Source: Clostridia bacterium (GTDB lineage: Bacteria > Bacillota > Clostridia > Christensenellales > DUVY01). Taken from it: 39,227 nt of DNA. Position 1 is the first letter of the stretch; each line of letters starts with the position of its first letter. The notes under the pieces are model-generated. The model was not told the origin of the DNA, ran no database searches, and saw only the letters and a list, made by a program, of their open reading frames with translations. The position numbers and the translations under genes were made by a program. Shown one piece after another: positions 14,568 to 22,309 of this stretch. The stretch lies in NCBI GenBank assembly GCA_026001225.1, contig BNZQ01000016.1, forward strand, positions 1 through 39,227. The letters run 5' to 3'.

Positions 14568-17406
14568 ATGAAGCCGTTTTATGAAAAGGAAATCTTCGAT
14601 CATAAATTACAGGGCGCGTTGGATCGGCTGAAAGCGCGGATCTATACAAAGGTCAAGGATTTGGACGTCGAGTTCGCGCCGAGCGCCGAGCCCGTCCGGT
14701 TTGCCGACCGGCTGAATTTGACGTATAAAAAGATTGTTCCCGGCGAAAAATGGGGCGGCCTGTTCGATTGCGCGTGGTTTCACCTGACCGGCAAGGCCGA
14801 TCCGTCCTGTGCGGGCAAAAAGCTGGTTTTGCTGATTGACCTGAACGGCGAGGGCTGCGTGTACGACAAAAACGGCTCGGCGGTCCGCGGCATCACCTGC
14901 GTTAACAGCGAATACGACCGTTCCTTGGGCTTGCCCGGAAAGCGGGTGCTGCAATTTGCCGGAAAAAGTAACGGCGGTGAGACGGTTGACCTGTGGATCG
15001 ACGCGGGCTGCAACGATCTGTTCGGAATTTTGCGGGAAAACGGAACGCTGAAACAAGCCGAATTGGCCGTCGTCAACGACAAGGCGCGCGACTTGTACTA
15101 CGATTATTGGGTCTTGCTGGATTTTTTGAAAGCGACGGACCGCGATACGGCGCGGTATTCGCAAATTTTGATTGCTTTGAACGAGGTCGGCAATCTTTTA
15201 TATACCTATGACGACGGGGAATTGGATCGCTGTGCCGAGATTTTATCCGTGCAATTGAAAAAGAAAGCCGCCGATACCGGTCTGAAATTGTACGCGACGG
15301 GTCACGCGCATTTGGATTTGGCGTGGCTCTGGCCGCTCCGCGAATCGCGCCGCAAGGCTTTACGCACGTTCTCGACGGCGATGGAGATGTTCGACCGTTA
15401 TCCGTTCTATATCCTCGGCGTCAGCCAACCGCAGCAATTCGAATGGGTCAAGCGGGAGGATCCTGCTCTGTACGAAAAAATCAAACAAAAGGTCAAGGAG
15501 GGCCGGATCGAGCCGCAGGGCGCGATGTGGGTGGAGTCCGACTTGAACGTTACGAGCGGCGAGTCGCTGGTTCGTCAGGTTCTGTACGGGAAAAAGTTTT
15601 GGCGGGAGGAATTCGGCCAAGAGGTCAAGACCGCGCACCTGCCCGACGTATTCGGTTTCAGCGGCGCTCTGCCGCAAATCTTGGCGAAAAGCGGCGTGGA
15701 CAGCTTGATTACCATCAAAATGAGCTGGAATAAATTCAACGTGTTTCCGTACCATACCTTTAACTGGCGCGGGATTGACGGCAGCGAGGTTCTCGTGCAT
15801 ATGCCGCCGGAGGGCACCTACAACAGCGCGATCGCGCCGCGTTCGGTCGCGGCGGCCGAAAAAAAACTATCTCGACCGGGGCTTGTGCGGCAGCGCTTCA
15901 ATCCTGTACGGGATCGGAGACGGCGGCGGCGGGCCGGGCAGCGAGCATTTGGAACGCTTGAAGCGGATCGGCAGCCTGTCGGGGCTTTCGCCCGTCGTGC
16001 CCGCGTCCACGCGCGAATTGATCGCCGAAATCAAGAAGGACCGCGCCAAATTGAAAACCTATAAGGGTGAAATGTATTTGGAAAAGCACCAAGGGACGTA
16101 CACGACGCAGGCGCGCAATAAATACTATAACCGCAAAATGGAGTTCGCGTTGCGCGACGCCGAATATTTTGCGGCCGCCGCGTGGAAATTGAAGGGCGCG
16201 GCATATCCGGCAGAAAAGCTCGATACAATCTGGCGGGAGGTTTTGCTGTATCAATTTCACGATATCCTGCCCGGCAGCAGTATTAAAAGGGTGTATGACG
16301 AGAGCGTGGCCCGCTATCAGGAATTGCTTGTCGAAGCGCGGGGGATCGCCGACGCTTCGCGCGGCCTGTTTACCGTCAAAACGGAGGCCGTTTCGCCGAT
16401 TAAACCGGCGCAAGGTTCGCACGCTTCCCCCGATATATTGGAGAGCGCGACGCTCAAAGCCGTTTTCAACGGCAACGGCGAATTGATCTCGGTATACGAT
16501 AAGGTCAACAATCGCGAGGTTTTGGCCGCGCCCTCCAACGTTTTGAACGTGTACGAGGACGGCGGCGACGCGTGGGACATGGAGGACGGGTATCCGGACA
16601 AATTGCGCGGCAAATTCACGCTGACGGGGGTTAGAACCTATTTCGCGAACGGCGGGACGGTTCGTGAACAGACGCTGGCCTATCAAGGGAGCACGCTGAA
16701 ACAAACGATCTCCGTTTCCGATTCCTGCCCGATTCTGGATTTTGAAAATACGGCCGATTGGCGGGAAAGCGGAAAATTTTTGAAGGCTTCCTTTTCGCCC
16801 GCGGTGTTTACCGATACGGTTCATTGCAGCTGCGCTTACGGTAATATCAAACGCAGCCTCTTAAAAAACAACGATCTCGAACGCGCCCAAATCGAAATTT
16901 GCGCGCACCGCTATATAGACTTGTCCGAAAACGATTACGGCGTCGCGTTGCTCAACGATTGCAAATACGGCTACACGGCGGCAGGAAACCATATCCAAAT
17001 CAGTTTGTTGCGCGCGCCGCATTATCCCGGCGCGGACGCGGATCAGGGAGAGCACCGCTTTTCCTATGCGCTGTATTCGCACAAGGGCGCGTTTGAAAAC
17101 AGCGACGTTGCGGAAACGGCCTACGTTTACAACGCCGGAGCAAAATTGGGCGGTATCGAGGGCTTTTTGGATTTCAAAACGGCGGGCGGCGCGATCGTCG
17201 AATGCGTCAAGCGCAGCGAGGACGGCGCGGGTCTGATCGTCCGCGTCGCAGAGGAGAAGGGCGTGCGTTCCGGGTTCGGGCTGACCGTTCCGTTTCCCTA
17301 TCAATCTGTTTCGCTGGTGACACTGGACGAAAAACCGTTGAAGGTCGTCAAGAATTTGGATTTTGAGTTGCAGCCGTTTGAGATCGTGACGATTAAAATC
17401 GTGTGA
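14568..17406 (+). pseudogene. GH38 alpha-mannosidase interrupted by a +1-nt frameshift in an A8 run
   Basis: The reading frame encodes a cytosolic Ams1/Man2C1-like alpha-mannosidase (about 945 residues if repaired), which releases alpha-linked mannose from oligosaccharides. The N-terminal ancillary domain covers about 1-235. The zinc motif GHAHLDLAWLWP has H246, H248 and D250, and the nucleophile is D360 in LPDVFGFSGALPQIL. At 15859-15866 an A8 run shifts the frame; seven A would join VAAAEK to NYLDRGLCGSASILYGIGDGGGGPG. The upstream frame otherwise ends at 16064, leaving the middle and C-terminal beta domains untranslated. The start at 14568 has AAAGGAG upstream; the ATG at 14511 lacks a usable ribosome-binding site. 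There is no signal peptide. The shift may be real, phase-variable or an assembly error. Confidence 0.85.
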
Positions 17407-17444
17407 TCCATAACATCCGAATCATATAATTTGCCGATAACCTT

Positions 17445-17473
17445 TTGACAAAAGCGGGAATATAGTGTATAAT
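17445..17473 (+). promoter_or_regulatory. Consensus promoter of the tRNA-Cys unit
   Basis: -35 TTGACA (17445-17450) and -10 TATAAT (17468-17473) are both perfect consensus with 17-bp spacing, about 48 bp before tRNA-Cys. Confidence 0.85.
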
Positions 17474-17521
17474 TACAATTCGTAAACGAGGGGACGGTTT
17501 GAATCCGTTTCCCCGTCGTTC

Positions 17522-17596
17522 GGCGCCATAGCCAAGAGGTAAGGCAGGGGCCTGCAAAGCCCCGATTCCCCGGTTCAAATCCGGGTGGCGCCTCCA
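17522..17596 (+). tRNA. tRNA-Cys (GCA)
   Basis: A 75-nt cloverleaf including encoded CCA. The acceptor GGCGCCA/TGGCGCC is fully paired, the short D-arm is GCCAAGAGGTAAGGC, the anticodon hairpin GGGGCCTGCAAAGCCCC carries GCA, and the T-arm is CCCGGTTCAAATCCGGG. The discriminator is T. Confidence 0.96.
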
Positions 17597-17601
17597 AAAT
17601 A

Positions 17602-17677
17602 ACGGACATTTTTCTTTATGACGGCCCGTTCGGAACGCTTGTCATATAGTCCGGCCAAAAAAGGAAAAAGCCTGTGA
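17602..17677. repeat. tRNA-flanking repeat, copy 2
   Basis: CGGACATTTTTCTT...GCCCGTTCGG...GTCCGGCCAAAAAAGGAAAAAGCCTGT aligns with 13994-14066. It separates tRNA-Cys from the truncated tRNA-Leu copy. Confidence 0.55.
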
Positions 17678-17680
17678 CCT

Positions 17681-17722
17681 GCCGAAGTGGCGGAATGGCA
17701 GACGCAAAGGACTTAAAATCCC
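17681..17722 (+). pseudogene. Truncated 5' part of a tRNA-Leu gene
   Basis: GCCGAAGTGGCGGAATGGCAG continues through the D-arm to an anticodon loop CTTAAAA (TAA), closely matching the intact tRNA-Leu 69 bp downstream (21 nt are identical around the D-arm). After about 17722 similarity stops: the variable arm, T-arm and 3' acceptor strand are missing. It is a broken or duplicated gene fragment, not a functional tRNA. Confidence 0.8.
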
Positions 17723-17749
17723 TTGCGTTTGTCATTAAAGTTGAATATT

Positions 17750-17835
17750 GCCCGAGTGGCGGAATGGCAGACGCACAGGACTTAAAATCCTGAGGGGGCA
17801 ACTCCGTGCCGGTTCGAGTCCGGCCTCGGGCACCA
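17750..17835 (+). tRNA. tRNA-Leu (TAA)
   Basis: An 86-nt class II tRNA including CCA. The acceptor GCCCGAG/CTCGGGC is fully paired, the anticodon hairpin CAGGACTTAAAATCCTG carries TAA, the variable arm GGGGGCAACTCC is present and the T-arm is GCCGGTTCGAGTCCGGC. It is probably co-transcribed with tRNA-Cys. Confidence 0.95.
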
Positions 17836-18305
17836 CTAACGACAGAGTTTGAACACCTAATGTTTGCTCAATCGCGGTATTCGTGTCGGCAAGAGATATG
17901 CGCGCCATATCAGTGCCGCCCGATATATTTAAGTAGGTTACCAAACTGTCGTCATAAACGTAAATCATGAACACCAAATTGCCGATTATGCGTTTTTGGT
18001 ATTCTTTATCGTTGGGGTCGCCTTTAATCAGCAAAGCGACAAAGTTGATGATTTTTTGGCTGTAAGTCTCCGGCCCCGTTCAGTTCGATTTGCACTTGGC
18101 GGGCTTGCAGGTCTTTTAGGTAAATCTCCATTTCGTCCATTTTCTTTTCTATCTTTGCGCGGAGCATATCGTTCTTTGCCAGAATGAAAGAACCGGTGGT
18201 CAACCGTTCGATTTCATTGTTTGCGTGGGCGATGCGCGTTTCAATGCTCCGCATACTCTCGTCGCCCGTGTGTTGCTCGTGATAATCAACGGTTTCTTGA
18301 CGGAC
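17836..18305 (-). pseudogene. C-terminal remnant of a large serine recombinase
   Basis: On the minus strand, residues from VRQETVDYHEQHTGDES through IERLTTG and a coiled coil (MLRAKIEKKMDEMEIYLKDL) end in one frame at 18024. The continuation, TYSQKIINFVALLIKGDP and EYQKRIIGNLVFMIYVYDD, is in another frame starting near 18070, so a frameshift separates them. This is the typical C-terminal end of large serine recombinases (GDPNDEEYQRRIIDTFVNSVYVYDD-like). The N-terminal catalytic resolvase and recombinase domains are absent. It abuts the 3' end of tRNA-Leu on one side and the stop of the second GH38 gene on the other. Confidence 0.75.
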
Positions 18306-18308
18306 GGC

Positions 18309-20861
18309 CTACTTGACGGCGCTATTCGTTGTCTTAAATTTCAAGGTGATAATTTTTTTGGGTTCGAGGTCGAAGACCGATTTGGCCGCCGACAGGGTTT
18401 CGGTTTCGGCCATGTTGATTTCGGCCGCTTTTTTGTTCAAGTTCAGCCGGACGGGCCGCTCCTCCAAATTGACGAAGCGCGCGACGTAAGCGTCGCCTTT
18501 TTCGGCGCGTTTCAAACAGCCCATAAAAACGAGACCGTCGCTTCGCGCGCCCAACAGACTGCCGCCCGCCGGAACGCCGCCGTGCGGCTCGGCCGCGGCG
18601 TAGGATAGAGGAGGCTTGGAAAAATCCAATACGGCGGTCAGAGCTTCGGTTTTGGTCGCGGCTCCGAACGGGCAAACGCAGTATTCGGCGGTCACGGGAC
18701 CGAGGCACTGGCTGTCGAAAGTGGGGAAATAATACCAATCGCCCAACTCTCCCACGCCCCGCACCAACGTGATCCCCAAATCGTTCCCGCGATCGGCGAC
18801 GACCTCGTATTCGTTGAGGCCCCGCGTACCGACCGCCAAACCGATTTCCTCCTCCGTGCCCGGTTTTTGGGCTAAATACACCATACCTTCGGTACGTTGG
18901 GGGTTGTGCGGCCATGTCCAACGCGGGCCGGGGCGGACATCGCGCCGCACGATATCGTATTGTCCGAAGGAATATACGTGCTCCGTTTGTAGGCCGGTCG
19001 GGAAATAAGCCCGTATCCGGTGATTTTTGACGGTGTTTTCGAATCGGGTCTCGACGGCGATCGCCGACGAATACGCCGAAAGCGTAATCAGGCTGACGAC
19101 GGAAATCGGAACGCCGTCCCGCGTCCGGAGAGGAACCGTCACCCGATAGACCGCTTTTTCGGGGCCGTCGCAGACGAGAGCGATCTCAGCCCGTTCCTTT
19201 TCGGTGGTAAACGTTTCGCCGCTTTGCCGGAAGACGTACTCCGTGCCGTCGTCGCCCGTTTCCTCGAAATAATGCAACGAGCGAAACGCCGCGCCGGTCG
19301 ATTTTTCGTACAAGTCGAACGTGCCGTTCCCGTGAAACGCCAATTTGATTTTGGAGTTTTCCGCGCCGCGGGCGTCCGCCCGCACATCCGCTTCGGCGCG
19401 GCTCCCCTCGGCGATCGTCAGAACCTTAAAGCCCGTCGCGGGGACGTCGGAAACGAAGAGTGAAAATTTCAGCTTTTTGCAATCAAAGACCTCGCGGAAA
19501 CGGTCGCGGGGCAGCTCGAACGCCTTTTCCGCGGTCACCGTAAACGAGGCGGGAACCGGCGTTCCGTCGCTGTTGAAGAAGGCGGGGGAAACGGGAGGCT
19601 CCGCGTCGCGGTAGATCGCTTCGCCCTCGATCAGACCGCCCGCCGCGCGGGACTGCGCGTTGAAAACGACGATGCGTTTACCGGGCCCGACGCCCGTATC
19701 GATTCTGTCCGCAAGATCGGTCAAAACGTCGCGGCGCAGGCTTTCCGCGCCGTCCGCAACGTCGCAAAAACGCGTGACCATTTTGCGGTGTATCTCGTCC
19801 ACGCCGCATCCGCAGATGCTGTCGTGCGGGTGGTTGTGCAGCAGGTGCTTATAAAATCCGTACAACATCTCGCCGTCGTACGCGCCGCCGAGAGAGGCCA
19901 ATATACACGAAAGCGGTTCGAGGGAATTTTCCAATAAATGCTGGCAACGGTGGTTGAGCCGTTTCAAATAAATCCGGCTGCTGGCGGTGTCGATCAGCGT
20001 ATGATAACCGTTGCCGTTTTGGCCGGTGATTTCGCCCCGGAACGTATAAAAACTTTTTTGATAGGGCCGGATTTTTTCGACATAGCTTTCCAAGTCCGTG
20101 TGAACCACGTCGGCGTTGATCTTACCGCGGACCTTTTTTAAGATAGAGCTTAAATTCGTCTGTACGGGCTGGTGGTCGCAGCCGTTCATGCCCAAAAGGT
20201 AGGGCGTGCGGGCCGCCGCGGCCGCTCGTTCGACAATATCGTTGATGCGGGCGGTCGCCGCCGTCTCGTCCTCGGGTAATTGAAAGGCGTTGTGGTACCA
20301 GTTGACGAACTGCACGGCGAGCACGGCGCTTTTGTCCGCGCCCTCCCAAACGATTTCGGAAAAGCCCTCGTCGGATTTGCCGAGAACCTCGTTGGCGTAG
20401 CCCGTCGGAATAATGCCGCGCCCGAAAAAGACGCAGTCGGCGCCGAAGCCGCGCATAATTTGGGGAATTTGGGACACGTTGCCGAAAGCGTCGGGGAAAT
20501 AACCGACCGTTGAGGGCTTTCCGTATCGGGCGCAAACCTTTAATCCGATCAGAAAATTACGGATATTGGCCTCGCCGCTGACCAAAAATTCGTCTTGCAG
20601 GATATAAAACGGGCCGATCTTGATCCGGCCGTCCGCGATCAGCTTTTTGATCCGACCCTCCGCGCGGGGCCGCGTGCGCAGGTAATCCTCGATTAAAACG
20701 ACCTGTCCGTCGAGATGAAAGGTCTTGAAATCGGGATCGTTTTCCAGCGTCTCGATCAACGTGTCCATCAATTTGATCAAACGGTAGTTGTGCCGCGCGT
20801 GCGGTAAATACCATTCCCTGTCCCAATGCGTGTGCGGGACGATACACAGCGTATATTTCAT
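18309..20861 (-). CDS. GH38 alpha-mannosidase, MngB-like
   Basis: The 850-residue product is a glycoside hydrolase family 38 enzyme of the bacterial MngB/mannosylglycerate-hydrolase type. It has zinc ligands in HTHWDREWY (H10, H12, D14), the nucleophile D124 in GYFPDAFGN and an intact catalytic domain to about residue 270. Helical bundle and C-terminal beta domains follow. There is no signal peptide, so it acts in the cytoplasm on imported mannosides. It is divergent from the regulator at 21104, which probably controls it. The -10 box lies only about 9 nt from the ATG, so the mRNA seems nearly leaderless; no later start is possible because HTHWD begins at residue 10. The substrate linkage is not determinable here. 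Confidence 0.9.
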   Translation of the reverse strand: MKYTLCIVPHTHWDREWYLPHARHNYRLIKLMDTLIETLENDPDFKTFHLDGQVVLIEDYLRTRPRAEGRIKKLIADGRIKIGPFYILQDEFLVSGEANIRNFLIGLKVCARYGKPSTVGYFPDAFGNVSQIPQIMRGFGADCVFFGRGIIPTGYANEVLGKSDEGFSEIVWEGADKSAVLAVQFVNWYHNAFQLPEDETAATARINDIVERAAAAARTPYLLGMNGCDHQPVQTNLSSILKKVRGKINADVVHTDLESYVEKIRPYQKSFYTFRGEITGQNGNGYHTLIDTASSRIYLKRLNHRCQHLLENSLEPLSCILASLGGAYDGEMLYGFYKHLLHNHPHDSICGCGVDEIHRKMVTRFCDVADGAESLRRDVLTDLADRIDTGVGPGKRIVVFNAQSRAAGGLIEGEAIYRDAEPPVSPAFFNSDGTPVPASFTVTAEKAFELPRDRFREVFDCKKLKFSLFVSDVPATGFKVLTIAEGSRAEADVRADARGAENSKIKLAFHGNGTFDLYEKSTGAAFRSLHYFEETGDDGTEYVFRQSGETFTTEKERAEIALVCDGPEKAVYRVTVPLRTRDGVPISVVSLITLSAYSSAIAVETRFENTVKNHRIRAYFPTGLQTEHVYSFGQYDIVRRDVRPGPRWTWPHNPQRTEGMVYLAQKPGTEEEIGLAVGTRGLNEYEVVADRGNDLGITLVRGVGELGDWYYFPTFDSQCLGPVTAEYCVCPFGAATKTEALTAVLDFSKPPLSYAAAEPHGGVPAGGSLLGARSDGLVFMGCLKRAEKGDAYVARFVNLEERPVRLNLNKKAAEINMAETETLSAAKSVFDLEPKKIITLKFKTTNSAVK

Positions 20862-20869
20862 ACGGTATC

Positions 20870-20898
20870 ATTGTAAGGGAGCGGTGCGGAAATGTCAA
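20870..20898 (-). promoter_or_regulatory. Promoter of the second GH38 gene
   Basis: On the minus strand, -35 TTGACA (20893-20898), 17-bp spacer and -10 TACAAT (20870-20875). The predicted +1 is near 20863, only 2-3 nt before the start codon. Confidence 0.8.
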
Positions 20899-20906
20899 AT
20901 CGCTTT

Positions 20907-20964
20907 CCATACAATTGCGGTTTATCCCGATTTGTTTCAGATTTGTCAGTCCGTACAATTTCGG
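20907..20964. promoter_or_regulatory. Direct-repeat candidate operators in the divergent control region
   Basis: CCATACAATTGCGG (20907-20920) and CCGTACAATTTCGG (20951-20964) differ at two positions and are 44 bp apart, about four helical turns. They sit between the divergent promoters. The TACAATT core resembles half-sites bound by AraR-type regulators. Function is inferred. Confidence 0.5.
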
Positions 20965-20983
20965 AATAGAAGGGCGTCCGCAG

Positions 20984-21012
20984 TTGGATTTATTTTGTTT
21001 TTGTGGTATAAT
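20984..21012 (+). promoter_or_regulatory. Promoter of the AraR-like regulator
   Basis: -35 TTGGAT (20984-20989), 17-bp spacer, -10 TATAAT (21007-21012) with TGG before it. The predicted start is near 21019, just before a terminator-like palindrome. Confidence 0.7.
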
Positions 21013-21026
21013 TTTCTTCTATCGGG

Positions 21027-21051
21027 AAAAAAGGCCCCGGGGCCTTTTTTT
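21027..21051 (+). terminator. Terminator-like palindrome in the regulator leader
   Basis: A perfect 24-bp palindrome: A6, GGCCCC, GGGGCC, T6, with one more T. It has the form of an intrinsic terminator on both strands. It lies within about 10 nt of the predicted transcription start of the regulator gene, so it may attenuate that transcript. Confidence 0.6.
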
Positions 21052-21076
21052 GTTTCCGTTGCGTTGCAACGGAAAC
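21052..21076. repeat. 25-bp inverted repeat before the regulator gene
   Basis: GTTTCCGTTGC-GTT-GCAACGGAAAC is an 11-bp perfect inverted repeat, 27 bp before the regulator ATG. It may be an autoregulatory operator or a second RNA hairpin. Its centre TTGCGTTGCAA resembles TTGCATTGCAA in the promoter at 22208. Confidence 0.55.
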
Positions 21077-21103
21077 AAAAGGAATATTCAAAGATAAAGC
21101 GTT

Positions 21104-22177
21104 ATGTTTAAATACGAGGAAATTTACGAAAAATTATCGGCGCGGATCGCGGAAAGCAAACCGAACCAAGGATTTTGGACGGAAATGGAGGTCGCGCGGC
21201 ATTTCCGGATCAGCCGTTCCACGGCGCGGAAGGCGATGAATATGCTGTACAAGGAGGGAGCCGTCTATCGGAAAACCAAGGCGGGGACGTTTATCGCGCC
21301 GGCGCGCAACGGCAAAAAGCTCGCGATCGTCCTGCCGTTCGAGCGGAGCAACAATCACAAGATCGTGGACGCCGTTTTAGAGAACAACGCGCGTTTCGGC
21401 TACGAGATAGATACCTTTTTCAGCGAGCTCAACGTCCGCAAGGAACGCGAGATTTTGGAGAACGTTTTGCGGGAAAGGTATGACGGCCTGCTGTTTTTGC
21501 CCAGCGGCGATTCGGAGCACGCCGAGCTGATCAGTCGGTTTGTGCTCGGCCGCGTACCGCTCGTTTTAATGGACATCGAGCTTTCCGGCTTCGATCTGCC
21601 GTTGGTCTGTTCGGACAACGAGGGCGGCTATCGCGAGATCGTGACGCGCTTTATTCAAAAAGGATACAAAAAATTTCTGTTTGTTATGCCCGTCGCGGGG
21701 ACGATGAATTCGGTGCACGACCGATACCGGGGGTATTGCCGCGCCCTGTTGGAAAACGGGATTCCCGTGCGCTCCGAATATGTTTTCCGGTCAAGCGTGT
21801 TCGACGAGAGCTATCTGTCGCTGTCGGTCAAGGAGCAGAACGTCGTGCAGGCTAAAAGCGCACGGAAGCTGTACGAATACTATTTGGCATTAGACGATAA
21901 GCCCGATGCGATCTGCTTTATCAACGACGTTTCCGCGGCCTATTTCGTCAATTTTTTACAGCGTTATGATCGGGAATTGCTCGACCGGCTTGTCATTATC
22001 GGCTTCGACGGTCTCTCCATGAGCCAAAAACTGCATTTTTCCACCGTTTGTCAGAATTTTTACGCGATCGGGAAATACGCCCTTCTGACCATGGACGGAC
22101 TGTTCGCGGGCGAAACTCCCAAGAGCCAGACAAAGATCGGAACACGGACGGTGTTGTGGGAAAAAGAAAACAAATAG
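21104..22177 (+). CDS. AraR-like transcriptional regulator (GntR winged helix plus LacI-type sensor)
   Basis: The 357-residue product has an N-terminal GntR-family winged-helix domain (about 1-70; TEMEVARHFRISRSTARKAMNMLYKEGAVYRKTKAGTF in pieces). A periplasmic-binding-protein-like sensor domain (about 73-355) follows, with the LacI/GalR pattern of KLAIVLPF, DGLLFLPS, VPLVLMDIE, DNEGGYREIVTRFIQKGYKKFLFV and IIGFDG. This is the AraR architecture, in which sugar binding releases operator DNA. It is divergent from a GH38 gene and precedes the surface/transport cluster, so it likely controls both. The ribosome-binding site is weak: AAAGGA lies about 20 nt upstream. The effector is unknown, perhaps a mannose-containing sugar. 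Confidence 0.88.
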   Translation: MFKYEEIYEKLSARIAESKPNQGFWTEMEVARHFRISRSTARKAMNMLYKEGAVYRKTKAGTFIAPARNGKKLAIVLPFERSNNHKIVDAVLENNARFGYEIDTFFSELNVRKEREILENVLRERYDGLLFLPSGDSEHAELISRFVLGRVPLVLMDIELSGFDLPLVCSDNEGGYREIVTRFIQKGYKKFLFVMPVAGTMNSVHDRYRGYCRALLENGIPVRSEYVFRSSVFDESYLSLSVKEQNVVQAKSARKLYEYYLALDDKPDAICFINDVSAAYFVNFLQRYDRELLDRLVIIGFDGLSMSQKLHFSTVCQNFYAIGKYALLTMDGLFAGETPKSQTKIGTRTVLWEKENK

Positions 22178-22207
22178 AGCGTGGCCGCATTTGTATGCAC
22201 CCCCCTC

Positions 22208-22236
22208 TTGCATTGCAATTTTATATGTGATATAAA
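22208..22236 (+). promoter_or_regulatory. Promoter of the surface-protein/transporter cluster
   Basis: -35 TTGCAT (22208-22213), 17-bp spacer and -10 TATAAA (22231-22236) with TGA before it. TTGCATTGCAA (22208-22218) overlaps the -35 and could be an operator. This position also rules out the far upstream start of the next gene. Confidence 0.6.
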
Positions 22237-22309
22237 TTTAATAATGGTGCCGCTTCGGAGCGAACGCGGCGCCCTGTTGCGAGACCGAGATAAAGGAGAA
22301 GAGGATAAG

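Noticed and set aside
14511..14568. Earlier ATG for the first GH38 gene
   Set aside because: The start is within about 15 nt of the predicted transcription start and lacks a ribosome-binding site; the ATG at 14568 follows AAAGGAG.
15859..15866. Programmed -1 frameshift at the A8 run
   Set aside because: The run is slippery, but the downstream frame needs a +1 shift or loss of one A; a -1 shift does not join the halves.
17301..17609. Minus-strand ORFs over tRNA-Cys and the GH38 end (APPGFEPGNRG...)
   Set aside because: These are the antisense reading of the tRNA-Cys gene and of the mannosidase coding sequence.
17735..18034. Intact small minus-strand gene MLIKGDPNDKE...
   Set aside because: It is the frameshifted end of a serine recombinase fused by chance to antisense tRNA-Leu sequence.
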